Positions 23,903 through 35,417 of a DNA stretch of 64,000 nucleotides are shown here, one piece after another. The DNA is from Spongilla lacustris (taxonomy: Eukaryota > Porifera > Demospongiae > Spongillida > Spongillidae): NCBI GenBank assembly GCA_949361645.1, contig OX442419.1:11019609-11083608 (forward strand), written 5' to 3'. Each line of letters starts with the position of its first letter. Within the stretch, counting starts at the first letter, position 1. The position numbers and the translations under genes were made by a program. The notes beneath the pieces are model-generated. The model ran no database searches. It was not told the origin of the DNA and saw only the letters and a program-made list of their open reading frames with translations.

Positions 23903-24121
23903 AGAGGTGGCCCCAGCATCTACTGAGGGGAGGGGCCAAGTACATGAGGGGCACCAAAAGGAGGCGTGGCTTATGGGCTTATGATACTTTAGATATATGC
24001 GTAACCATTTGACTCTAGTGATTGGTGATAGTTTTAGGGATTGGGGGTGAGGGGGAAGGGGGTGTCATAGCCTGCCTGCCTCTATTATGATATTATGTGT
24101 CTCTATTATGATATCCATTAA

Positions 24122-25256
24122 TGTCTTGCGGTCCGTAACGGGGTTAACCCCGAAATTTTGGGGTATACCCCGAACTTTTCGGATGTTAAAATTTATAGCT
24201 AATTTCCGCATTATACTAAAACAAATTAAGCCAACTGTTGGAGCAACCAGTCGACTTATTTGGTTCTTCTCATTACACGATACTTATAAATATAAACGGT
24301 CGAAATCGTCATTCTTGCAGATGATATTCCGTTTATTCAATGCTATTTTACTATACAAACAATTGATATTCATATGTAGCAACTGTAAACCACTAAACGT
24401 CGCGTGTAGGCGTACCTTGCAAACAGAAGAGATGTAGTTCCTGTTAATTTAATGCGTATACGTACCTTTGTCTCTCGCGCGTGTGTGTAAAGTGCCTGCT
24501 GTGTCTCTTGATCCTGCGTACGTCGGGTGAAACAAGTTATTCAATTTTCTTGTAGACATAGACAAATTTATATGTTGCTCTGATGTAGATGACTTCCACG
24601 TCACTACACATTTGCTGACATTCCGATCACAATGCCGGTTTGCTTAGATATCCTTTACCAAGCAATTCCTTGATTTCGGGAAACTCTGAAAGCCTTTTAC
24701 CATTTGTTGTTACGCAGGAGCCTATTGCAGGCCAGCCAGACGGCGTTGTCAAGTACAAATCACAAGCAGCCATTTTCGCATGTGATCTACATGTAAACCT
24801 CAAGCCGCAGTGTTGTTACAGCCTTGTACAACGAATATAATTAAGTACTAAGCAAGAGAACAGTGTCGCAAAAAGATGCTACAATATCCGGAATTAGTAT
24901 ACAGTGCAGAAGATAACGGTTTTTAAAGTGGCAGGACTAGTTATATTAATAATCCTAATCACTTACCAGGTCATCGGGAAAATGATCATTGTAAGACACG
25001 TAGCGTTGCGCAAACAACAGTACAGTCGCGGTATTTTTTTAAAAAGAGGGGGTACTTGGTGCTTATATAACTTTACATTGAAACATATTTGTGACATGTA
25101 ATTTGGTACTTCTCTTGGGAAAAGGTAGATAAATATTCAATGCAAATATTGATATTCCACTGGTCGCTATTTGTTAGTAAATCGAGCTTAAATGAAACCA
25201 AAATTTTATTCGGGGTTAACCCCGAACCTGTCGGGTAAACCCCGGACCGCAAGACA
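24122..25256. mobile_element. Non-autonomous element with TTAA target duplication
   Basis: TTAA at 24,118-24,121 and 25,257-25,260 brackets TGTCTTGCGGTCCG and its inverted copy CGGACCGCAAGACA. A second inner block, CGGGGTTAACCCCGAA, is repeated near both ends. TTAA duplication is the hallmark of the piggyBac superfamily. The 1,135-bp interior has no transposase; longest open stretches are 60-116 codons without motifs. Confidence 0.8.
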
Positions 25257-25321
25257 TTAACACCTGGTATTTGCTGTGTAAACAAACAATGCAACAAGAA
25301 GTAAAAATAGATACTGGTCTT

Positions 25322-25631
25322 TCAACTGGGTATTACAGTCATTTTTTTTTTGGGGAAAAGTGGACGTAATTTAATTATGTGCGCTTATCCCAAAGTTATA
25401 CACATCATATAACCGTAGTCTTCTCGCAGTTGCACTCATATGGAGTTAAATATATGTAATCAGCATATATTACGGGGGTTAATGTATAATGAATTTTAAA
25501 TGTGGTTTAAAGGCTGCAAAATCCATTTCACGCCAAATGTTTTTTTGAACTGGTAGCTACTAATAACCCTAAGGCTGTATGCTTGACAGTTTGATGGAGA
25601 AACGAACCACTAGATTTTAATACCCAGTTGA
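25322..25631. mobile_element. Possible 310-bp MITE
   Basis: CAACTGGGTATTA at 25,322 and its complement TAATACCCAGTTG at 25,619-25,631. Only 13 bp of inverted termini and no clear target duplication, so the call is tentative. Confidence 0.4.
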
Positions 25632-27170
25632 ATCACATTAGAGGGGAAGGTAGTTACATGGATAAGGCGCGTTGTGGACACTGTCAGTTAGTTTAAGGTT
25701 CAATAAATGTGCCTTATTTTCCGTATGTGTGAGGTATTACTTTTCTGTATGTGTGAGCTGCTACTGTACTCTACAGTCTACCATTTTAATTAACACTGGT
25801 TACTGAGTAATCAAACTTAGAGAAAACAATGGCTGCTAGTATTTTTAGTCCAGTTGTTTATTTACCCCAAATGTGGTCTAGCAAAGTGCCTTAGGGGTAT
25901 TAGGGAAGGATTTATGTAATTCTTTATGACATTATCCCATACATAAAGAGAATGTGGTATAGTTGGTTACACTGTTAGTATTAGCTATCCTTCCATCCAC
26001 TTAACTCTCATGCAACCACCCACCTCCATCCAGAAACGGTTGTACTGATGTTTGTGCACCCTGGTACAAAGAAATTCTGGAATGACAGCAAAGGTTTGTT
26101 AAATGATAATATAGTACTTAGGGTGTCCTTATTTAACAATTGCATATAAAAAAACATAACACTTCCTCCAATAATTTTTACTTCCTTAATTGTGCTCAAT
26201 TGAATCATACCTACACGCTCGCTTCCTAGCCAGAATAAAGCTTTGACCTTGCTTTTTTACCTTGGTGGAGAGATGGACTCAACCTTCAACCGAAAGAAGG
26301 AAACTTTCACCATACAGTACACTGTTCCTTCAATTTCACCTCAAGTGTACAATTCCTGATGATACACATTCATTTTTATCTCTTGGTTATGCACCTTGGT
26401 TGAGCATCTGACCTTGTTACGATAGAGCAAGGGATCCTATTAAGAAGCAACCCACTTCCCTTGACTAGTGTGGACATACTATGCATGCTAGAGAGATAAT
26501 TTAAACACTGTTGGATAGAAAATTTAATGGAGATTACAACTATACTAACCATAAGAAATGTTTCATGAATCCTGGTACTGAAAACTCACTTTTCGGCAAA
26601 CATACCTCAATGTAGGGCAAAGGTACTGAATTAGGAACAACCACATTCGCTTCCTATTCAGGTATTAACCAGTTATAAATACCAGTAGATAGCCTTCTTA
26701 GTGTATGAAGTTTCAGCTAAGCATTAGACGTTTAGTGGTGGGCACACTTAGAAATAGGGTGTGTCTTGAAACTAATTAGAAACTAATTAAACAGTACCTG
26801 TGGTTGACCATTGTAGTTTTAGATAGCCAGACGAATGTTGAGTATTTCCAGTCTGCAAAGTTTCCAATCAACGTCCTACGAGTCGTAAAACAAAACTGTT
26901 GAACAGAGATTGGTACACTGTTCCACATATTCGGCACAACCCGTATATTAATTTTTTTACACTGATTAGTGTATTCAGCATGAAATCGTTATGAACTGTG
27001 TCCATATTATACACTAGGCATCATGTATTAGCATTTTTGTAAATGTCTAGTGTAACATCGTGAACTAATGTACTACAGGTATTGAGTACGCGTAGTGTCC
27101 ATACATGTAATGAAGGTACATAAGTAAAGGTGGGCAGGGCTCAGAAAAGGAAAAGAAATATTTAGTGAGT
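25632..27170. other. No gene seen
   Basis: AT-rich DNA with stops in all frames. No repeat structure I could confirm. Confidence 0.5.
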
Positions 27171-27176
27171 AGTAAA

Positions 27177-27797
27177 CAGGGGTCGATTTAACGGTTACCA
27201 TAAATGACATTCATAGTATTGATGACGTTTCGCGGTAATTAAGTTATTGTAAAAACGTCATCCCTATTGTTCCGGGAAGGATAGTGCGCGTATGCAACGA
27301 AGGTGGACATAATGATTGTGTGCAAAGCGGGACAACAGCTAGACACCGCACGTGTAATATGTGATCAATAGCGAGTGCGTAAAGACGGGCAGTGTATTTT
27401 GTGCGAAATGGCTCCCGCGCACGCTCGTTTTAACGTGATAATTAGCGAGCGCACAAAGTGTTGATTTTGTTTGATTGTGCTTTCGGAAATAATGGGGCAA
27501 TGGCCACCGCACATGTAGCATGTGATCGATAGCAGCCGTTTAAAACGACACGCGAAAGCTCCATTGTAAATGAACTGTATAAAACAATGGGTTGTATGCG
27601 TTGGTCTCTCGATGTAGGGTTAGTGCATATACCTTATATAAGCCAACATATTACTTTGCACATATTAGTGGTGGATAAAGTCCTTGCTGCACTGTGTGGT
27701 TGATGACGCGTTGTTGTAATCACATGTTATGATAGATGCTATGACAGTGTACCACATAAATGAATGTCATTTATGGTAACCGTTAAGTCGACCCCTG
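27177..27797. mobile_element. 621-bp CAGGGG element with 6-bp direct repeats
   Basis: The left end CAGGGGTCGATTTAACGGTT matches the inverted right end AACCGTTAAGTCGACCCCTG, and the symmetry continues for about 35 bp. AGTAAA lies directly outside both ends (27,171-27,176 and 27,798-27,803). No coding frame. CAGGGG ends are common in hAT and related superfamilies, but a 6-bp duplication is not the hAT length, so I leave it unclassified. Confidence 0.75.
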
Positions 27798-28589
27798 AGT
27801 AAAGATGCTTATAAATAGTGAATCTCCTTCAGAGCAGAGACAGGTAGGTTTGCTAAAGTACGCAATGCAGGCGCTATCATAATCTTTTCCCATCCGCAAC
27901 ACCTAACCCATTTACGTTTGCAATTGGATCAGGGAGCCTAAGATAACAATCATGTCAAAAGTTCAGTGTGAAAGTCCACTGTTCCGAGCTGCCCCTGTAC
28001 CTGAAAACTGCCCAAAAAAAATTGTGGCAATGAATTGCATTTGAAACTTCATCACCGTGTCATTGTTTGATATGTATATATTTAATGTGACATGAGAACA
28101 AGAGGCAACCCTGCAACACCATAGTTAGGGAAACGGGAAATGATGGAGTAAGTGATCCCACACCAATCAGATGTGTTTCTGCTCAATCAACATGTACCTA
28201 CAACTCTCTTCTTGTTGTCCTTAAAGGTTGGCATCTTTATTTAATTCCCGGTGTAGTTTCGAAAGATTTTCTATGTGGTTACAATTGAGAACATCATACT
28301 TGGCCAAAATAATTTTTTACCCTAAGTTTCATCTTCCAATTTGTTTTCTTCTGTACTGGTATGGGCTAAAATTAAAATAATTACATACATCCATTGCAAA
28401 AGTAGTTAGTAATATACACTTGAAAAAGAAAGTTATCATGTGATATTGATGGTTAGTTAGTAAGGTTTTTAGTTACCTACCCCTCTCCAAATCAACTTAT
28501 TTTTCAATTTTCTGCCTGAGTTTAGAATGTAATACAATGAAATTGGGTATATAACTAGTATGTATGTGTTTCCAACTTTTTAGTCTTAC

Positions 28590-31407
28590 CATAGATATTA
28601 AAGGGGATTGGAAACGGATCAATGAATCTAATTAGTCACGTACAGTCCATGTTACGCCTACGAATAAAAATTCATATCGTACGCAGCAGCTGTTTAATGG
28701 ACTATAGGGACCAAGATGTCAGTATCACAGGTTCACATCTTTGCGAGTGGTATATGGACAAGCTAAGCCTGGTACCCAAAGCCTTTGTTTTCCTGTCATA
28801 CTTTCTTCTACACACTCGTAATGTCTTATACCCATTGCTTAAAAAATAATCAAAAATCGATAAATGCTTCTCTCTTTAGCTTCGTTACCTCTCCTAAGGC
28901 GATACGGGTAATGGGAAAATGACAGCCAATAGGCACGTAGCACACTGTGCACATCTATTATATGCAACGTTTAGCGTGCCAGCACCTGTAGAATCGTAGA
29001 AAAAGGTACAGTGGCAAAGTAACTCCATTTACGCTTCTTACGTACTAGAATGGAGGTTGCGATCAAAAGAACAGTCCTCCGTACACAAAATTAAGGTAAG
29101 GTACTAGAAAATCGCGTTCTGCAAGCAAACAATAAGAGCAAAGAGCCGTGCCAGTTAAAGAATGGCTTACAGACATGTAGGAAGATGTAACGTGACGTTT
29201 TAGGACGAAAACAAATCACACAGTAGCAGCAGTTTTCAAGTCTTTGTTGGTTTAAGGGTAATAATAACCGTGTCGAGGAGTGTACATGTACAATCATGCG
29301 CTCACGTGATGCGTTTCCAATCCCTTACTTTAATATCTATGGTAGGTACTTGGATAAATCGCGTAAGTGGGGCCGTAAATCGATGATCTAAAACTACGTC
29401 GAAAACTGGACACGTATTTCGTAAAGTTGGAAAAGGTCTTATAGAAGCGAACAAAGTTGTTTGATTATCTGCGAGGTTGGTCCGACTGCATAGCTTGATT
29501 TAGTAAGCCGATTTGTTGTAGAATGAAACGCCATTGCCTAATTTCGAGCTGGTTCTTGATCTACTTTTTTTTTACGCATTGAATTCGTAGTATAATTTTG
29601 GGAATGAATCTTGACTCTGATCGTGAACCAACTATCACAGGATATATATTTTTATTTAAGTTAGGCATCGAATCATCATATTACAAAGTATGAGGATGTT
29701 TGGATGATGCCCAAGGGGTGCTTTAACTACCCAGGCGTTTTGTGTTGGTCTGCATGAAAAAAGGACACACATGTTTATATAAATGTATCTTTATACTTGA
29801 ACTAAGTAGGTTAACTTGGATTCTTTGTCTACAAAGCATAAGCACATAACCATTCCTTACAATAAAATGTTTTGTGACTACCCTATTTATTGCACACCCC
29901 ATTCTTCAATCAACTAAGTTGTAAATGAAATTGATTTGAAGAATTAACAAATCATTTTGTTTCTTTTGTTGTAACAGTGTAATTCGATGATGCCCAAGCA
30001 CTGTTCTTTTCAAGCCAAGTATTCATGTTTAATTAGATGCATGCATCCATACGGGCATTACATGTATGAATGATGCGCATGTGCGCAACCATTGCTTTTT
30101 TGCTATTTAGAATGAAGACAGTTATTGATCTAAGGAGGCTCATTAATGATTATAAAAAGGATGTGAGTGAGCATAGATCCCTTCTAGCTCCTGAAATAAG
30201 AAATGGCTTAGTGTTGTACATCAACTCCAACCTAAAAAAATGCCAAACCTATGTAAAAAGCCAAGATAGTGGCAAAACTAGCACCAGGACAAGATGTGAA
30301 CATTAATGCATTGTGCACTTCCATTAAGCTTGTACTTCAAACTATCAATGATATAAAGAAGCATCTTACTAGAACCTGGGAAGATATTGTTTTTTATCTT
30401 AATCTGAATTGCCTTTAAATGAATCCCAAACAAATACATTCAAAAATCCACTTTCATCAGTCAGTGCTCTGCACACTAGTCAAACGGGCACCTCCTGCTC
30501 CATACCAGTAAACCTTAGATCTAGCTGCACTGAATTTGGGGAAAGAAAAAGTTCTTTAAGAAGTTAATGACATCAAATGAGGTTCTCAAAGCAAAGCTTC
30601 GAGTACTTGCTAGTGTTAAAATGCAAACCGCTATTTTCAAAAAGCATTAAATAGAAAGTCAAATACTGAAAAAACACTCAGTCCGTTCTAAATTGCTAAG
30701 TGCAAAAAATTTTTTATAATAAAATTAAGTTGACGCAGGAAAATTTGTCATTAAAGCAAGGAAGCCATCACAGTGAAGCAAAACAGTTAACCTACTGGAA
30801 AACGGATGAAGCTGAAGAAGATGGGGAGAACGTTACAATTGTCATATACCTTGTATGGGCTGTTAGCAGATTACATTGCTGGGGATCTTAGTTTAAGTGA
30901 ATTGAATACATGAATACGCTTGATTGTGTGGTTGATATGCTTTTCTGCATTGAAAATTGTACTGGCAGTTTGATTTGTGTAGATTTCATCAGTTAGTGCT
31001 ATAATTCAGTACGTATAGTTATGTGTACTATTTGGCAGAATAACCTTCCTTCTTATCATGACCAATAGTAAGCGTTAGTTACTTATTGAAGCAAAATCCG
31101 ATGCATCTCTATGTATGATATTAGTGATACTATGTATTTTAAAGGTTTGGTTAAGGCTGCACACTTATTTATATCTCTGTACTGATTATAAACTCAACCG
31201 GGACAGTTTTTGTTTCGCGTACCCTATTAATTCACGTACATTCGCGATCATTTCATTTTTGATCTTTCGAATAGTGTGGTGCTCGCAACGAAACGCATAG
31301 CCATGAGTATAAGGTATTTTTGGAATGTAGAATTTTTGCTCTTTCCAACGATATATAATATGGGGCTGAAATCACAATTTGAAAAAAAAAACCAACTACC
31401 TATCTAT
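28590..31407. mobile_element. Insertion nested in foldback A (7-bp target duplication)
   Basis: GTCTTAC occurs immediately left of 28,590 and immediately right of 31,407. The intact opposite arm reads AGACTTACGCATCC in the sense of the left arm, as an empty site would. The ends are CATAGATA and TATCTATG. The first 752 bp (28,590-29,341) form their own unit with GATTGGAAACG and CGTTTCCAATC inverted ends, like 18,895-19,723. The remainder holds a decayed coding segment at 30.1-30.9 kb. It may be one element or two nested ones. Confidence 0.6.
30112..30891 (+). pseudogene. Decayed coding segment, family unknown
   Basis: After an acceptor-like TGCTATTTAG at 30,109 a frame opens with MKTVIDLRRLINDYKKDVSE and runs to about 30,300. 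The next block (SIKLVLQTINDIKKHLTR, 30,330-30,400) is in another frame, and further scattered open blocks reach 30,890. The protein-like, helical, lysine-rich composition with stops and shifts indicates a pseudogene inside the nested insertion. I do not recognise the family. Confidence 0.45.
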
Positions 31408-32700
31408 GGTCTTACGCATCCAACATTCGATTAACAGTTATGGTTATATTCACAAAATACCACCATTTTTAGGTCCTTTTATGAATTTTTCCTCCAACAC
31501 ATTTGTTACCACTCAGGATGTCTATCGTGAGGTCGTTCTATCGAATTCGCTCAACCAGAGGCCTATAACACGTCACGTAGCATAGAAAAAGGGCTCACTA
31601 ACACCAGTGGCTTGGTGACGTCACCATTTTGAATAATTAGTCTTAATTAGGCATTGAATATGTTTAGAAACGAGTCAACTTTTAATAATATCTCATTGAG
31701 TGGGTGTTATTAAGTGGCACGGCGGGCATTGTTTCTGGCGATGGAAACGGAGATCTCTCTCTGAAGAATCTGCAACTAGCAGTCGCTCATCAAGGCACGC
31801 TAGCAAGGCTGCCGAGTTGGCATGAATGGAGCTTAAAAGGCGAGTGTTGGCATGAATAGAGCTTAAAAGGCGAAAGACTCTCCAAAGCACAATGCCAAAC
31901 ATTTTATCCTAGTCGGTAAGGTAAATTGAGGCAGCTAGTGCATTTAGTTGATTGGCACCTGCTCTTCCGATTCCCTTTGCATTTCTATTCACATTGCTTT
32001 GATGGGGTTACCTCAGGAGTCTTTAGCCTTTTAAGCTCTATCCATGCCAACTGGGCAGCCTTGCTAGCATGCCTTGATGAGCGACTGCTAGTTTCAAGTT
32101 ATTTAGAGAGGGATCTGGAAAGAGTGAATTCGATAGAACAACAACCTCACGATAGACTCCAGAAATCCCGATTTCTAACAAATGTGCTGGAGGAAACTTT
32201 TAACCTAACATAAAAGGGCCTAAAAATGGTGGTATTTGGTGAATATAACGATAACTGTTAATCGAATTTTGGATGCGTAAGTCTAAAAAGTTGGAAACAC
32301 AAACGTACTAGTTATACACCCAATTTCATTGTATTTCATTCTAAACTCAGGCATAAACAAGTTGATTTGGAGAAGGGTAACTAAAAGCCTTATTAACTAA
32401 CCATCAATATCACTTGATCACTTTCTTTTTCAAGTGTATGTTACCAACTATATGTAATTATTTTAATTTTAGCCCATACCAGTACAGAAGAAAACAAATC
32501 AGAAGATGAAACTTAGGGGAAAAAATTATTTTGGCCAAATATGATGCTCTTCACTGTAAACACTGAAAAGACTGAATAACAGCTGTTAGGGGATAGTGAA
32601 TTCCCAGTTCACTGTGACGAGCAGGAAGTGAAAAGTTTAGTCACGATCACGTAAAATGCTAAATATTCTCTTGCGTTTGAATCTAAAAATTTGTTGTGTT

Positions 32701-32916
32701 GATGTAGGATTTGTAGACAGCAATTGAGTAAAAAGAACAAGGAATTACGGAAAATATACATTCATTAATTTATAAATATTACAGACCTACATTATTTAGC
32801 AAATCTACCTGGCTGAAATTCTGTGCTAAATGTAGGTCCATAATATTTATAAATTAATGAATGTATAGTTTCCGTAATTCCTTGTTTCCTTAATTTCTGT
32901 CTACAAATCCTACATC
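32701..32916. mobile_element. 216-bp palindromic MITE
   Basis: Arms start GATGTAGGATTTGTAGACAG and end CTGTCTACAAATCCTACATC, and are complementary for almost their full length around a short loop near 32,800. No coding capacity. Confidence 0.85.
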
Positions 32917-32942
32917 GCCAAATTAATTATATCTTGTGTATA

Positions 32943-34061
32943 TACCGTAGAATCCCTACTAGAACCCCCCTCCCTCCGCCCCCAACGCGAGAGATTGAAA
33001 AAAATAGGTGCTTTTAAAATCACCGTATTTCAGTAACCATTTACGCTAGCGCTTACCTTTGTAGGACTACCATTTCTTTCCTAGAAAAAGTCCCAGTTTG
33101 GCATCGTATTGACAGGAATTGCTTTTGGTCAGATAACCTACCTGGTTTGGGACAGCCATATCTTTTGAACCGCTCGTATCCAACCGCGGAAATTCGGTGT
33201 TCAATAAGTAAAACCATCCTTCAACACAAGTAACGTGTTATTACCTTACACTTTGTGGTGGAAAACATCATCAAAAAAGTGAGACGCCTTCTGTCCACCA
33301 TTTTGAAGTAATGGACACACTCATAGGCCCGAGTCCGATCTATGTCTAGTGCTCATACTAAGTGGAATAGAGTTGGGATCCATTTTGCGAAGTTTATATG
33401 ATTTTCGTGCATGCAGCAATGTTATGATCCATGTCTGACCTTATACATGTGAACGGGTGCAGCCATTAAAGTTATCTTTAGCATTATTGGTTACGTAACA
33501 AAGGTCAGACGATGTACTGGCTGCACCGTTCACATTTATAAGTTCAGACATGGATCATACATAACATTGCTGCATGCACGAAAAATCATATGAACTTCAC
33601 GAAATCGATCCCAACTCTATTCCACTTGGTATGAGCACTAGACATGGATCGGACTCGGGCCTATGAGTATGTCCATTACTTCAAAATGGCGAACAGAAGG
33701 GGTCTCACTTTTTTGACAATATTTTCCACCGCAAAGTGTAAGGTAACCGCTGCAAATAACATGTTACCTGTGTTAAAGGATGGTTTTACCAAATTTCCGT
33801 GGGTTTGGATACAAGCGGGTTAAAAGATATGGCTGTCCCGAACCAGGTAGTTATCTGACCTTGTCAAAAGTAATTCCTGTCAATGCGATGCCAAACAGTG
33901 ACTTTTTCTAGGAAAAAAATGGTAGTCCTACAAATATTTGAAAAAGATAAGCACTAGCGTAAATGGTTACTGAGATATGGTGATTTTAAAAAGTACCTAT
34001 TTTCTTCAATCTCTAGCGTTGGGGGCGGAGGGAGGGGGGTTGTAATAGGGATTATATGGTA
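32943..34061. mobile_element. 1.1-kb near-perfect foldback element
   Basis: Two arms of about 540 bp (32,943-33,480 and 33,510-34,061) are inverted copies with a few percent of differences: for example CCTCCCTCCGCCCCCAACGC on the left and GTTGGGGGCGGAGGGAGG on the right, and ATAGGCCCGAGTCCGAT and its complement. No coding frame. As RNA it would fold into a very long hairpin. Confidence 0.9.
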
Positions 34062-34499
34062 CCTGTTCCTCTTTCTCTAGCTGTAATTAAAAAAAACTTG
34101 CGTTGAGAAAAGTTGCTTTAACTCTTGTACCAGATGACATCAGGGAAGGATTGCTCTATGTGCATGTGTATGTAAGACCACATGCAGGGCTTCCATTTAT
34201 GATATGCATACATACGTACAGCAGGCTTGTGGTTTTATAGATGTAAAGCTGCAAGATTAAAAGTTGACACAGAGAAACATTACATGTAAACACACTTATG
34301 GGAAGGGAGGCAGGCCTATTTTGAGAACTGTGATATAAGGATTGGATTGTGGGTTAAGTATAGCATGATTGTATGAACTCATATGCCTCTTTTTGGGGTG
34401 CACCTAAACGCTATACATTGTAAACACTCCTACCTTGTAGGATTTCTTTTCCTGCGGCTGTTTATAATTTGTGATATCTCTCTTGGCCTTTGTATTTGC

Positions 34500-34779
34500 C
34501 TGATAGTGATCTTGTTTGGAGGCTAAAATCGAGAACGATTTTGATCGTAGTTGTCCTTCATGCTCTCCTTCATACTTTCCGCATTAAGCCAGTATTGGGC
34601 CTCTTCATGCTCTCCTTCTTACTTTCACAATTGGCTTCGTAGTGCATCTTGTCGCAAGTCTTCTTTTTTTCACGCGCTTCTTGAAAACTGTAACGCTCCT
34701 CACATTCTATATCTTGCGCATTTAATTTGGCAATCTTCTTGGCACGATTGTTTTCTCTTTGTGATCGACGTGACAGCAT
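34500..34779 (-). pseudogene. Arg/Lys-rich N-terminal exon of the same family as those at 45.0 and 55.8 kb (third copy)
   Basis: The start ATG at 34,779 follows TTCTTCAAA, as the copy at 55,844 follows TTTGTCAAA. The product begins MLSRRSQRENNRAKKIAKLN and continues with acidic/basic helical repeats (YEANCESKKESMK, and in a shifted frame NAESMKESMKDNYDQN). The repeating Y-x-x-N-x-E-S-x-K pattern resembles basic N-terminal regions of repeated sponge proteins linked to helicase-type mobile elements; that comparison is from memory and tentative. A frameshift near 34,600 breaks it and no downstream exon was found. Confidence 0.5.
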
Positions 34780-35417
34780 TTTGAAGAAAACAAACCAGAC
34801 ACGTCAAGCTTTTGGGAGAAACGTGATATGAAATATGAAATATAGAACGTGTTCAACCACAAGCAAGGGTTTACTAGTATGTTCCCGCCCTTGATCCCCA
34901 CTTTTATGTCTTCCAAATGCCGATAAAATCTGTTATGGGCTATTGCTAACAAAACTGTTTGCTAGAGATTGATATTTGTGTCAAGCATAACTCCCCTTAC
35001 GAAAATTCCAACTCGGCAGTAAGTTTCTAACTTGTTAGTTCTAGTGCTTCCGCATAATGGCTAACATTACGCTTCAATGGTGACAAAGACACAATGCAGT
35101 AAACCTCTTATCCAAAAGAATCTTATCAGATCTGGAAGATGGAGAAACATTTTCAGGTTCGATTGGGAACGAGTGGGCGTTATTTTGAGCTTTCTAAGCA
35201 CCAGCAGTTTTACTACATATATGCTTGCTAAAGTCCAACTGATTCTACAGTACAGTGGCAATAGTGGAATCGGGTATTTTGCTAATAGCATTCATGATAC
35301 TTCAAATCCTACATAGGACCTACTAACGTAGGTCCCGATAACTTCCAAAAGGTTAAGGCTATGAGCATCCTATTTTCAACACTTCACAATGTTACTTCAA
35401 TTTACTATGGTAAAATA
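34780..35417. other. No supported gene
   Basis: Two antiparallel open stretches of 74-79 codons overlap at 35,067-35,316 without motifs. Nothing else. Confidence 0.4.

Larger units (their letters stand above)
28281..32560. mobile_element. Foldback element A, split by a nested insertion
   Basis: Outer arms 28,281-28,588 and about 32,270-32,560 are inverted copies (TGGCCAAAATAATTTTTTAC and its complement; CTCCAAATCAACTTATTTTT and its complement). Inner inverted blocks at 31,408-31,690 and 31,900-32,270 continue the symmetry. The left arm stops at 28,589 and resumes at about 31,408, so about 2.8 kb was inserted. A sister element without that insertion lies at 40,773-42,667. Confidence 0.8.
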
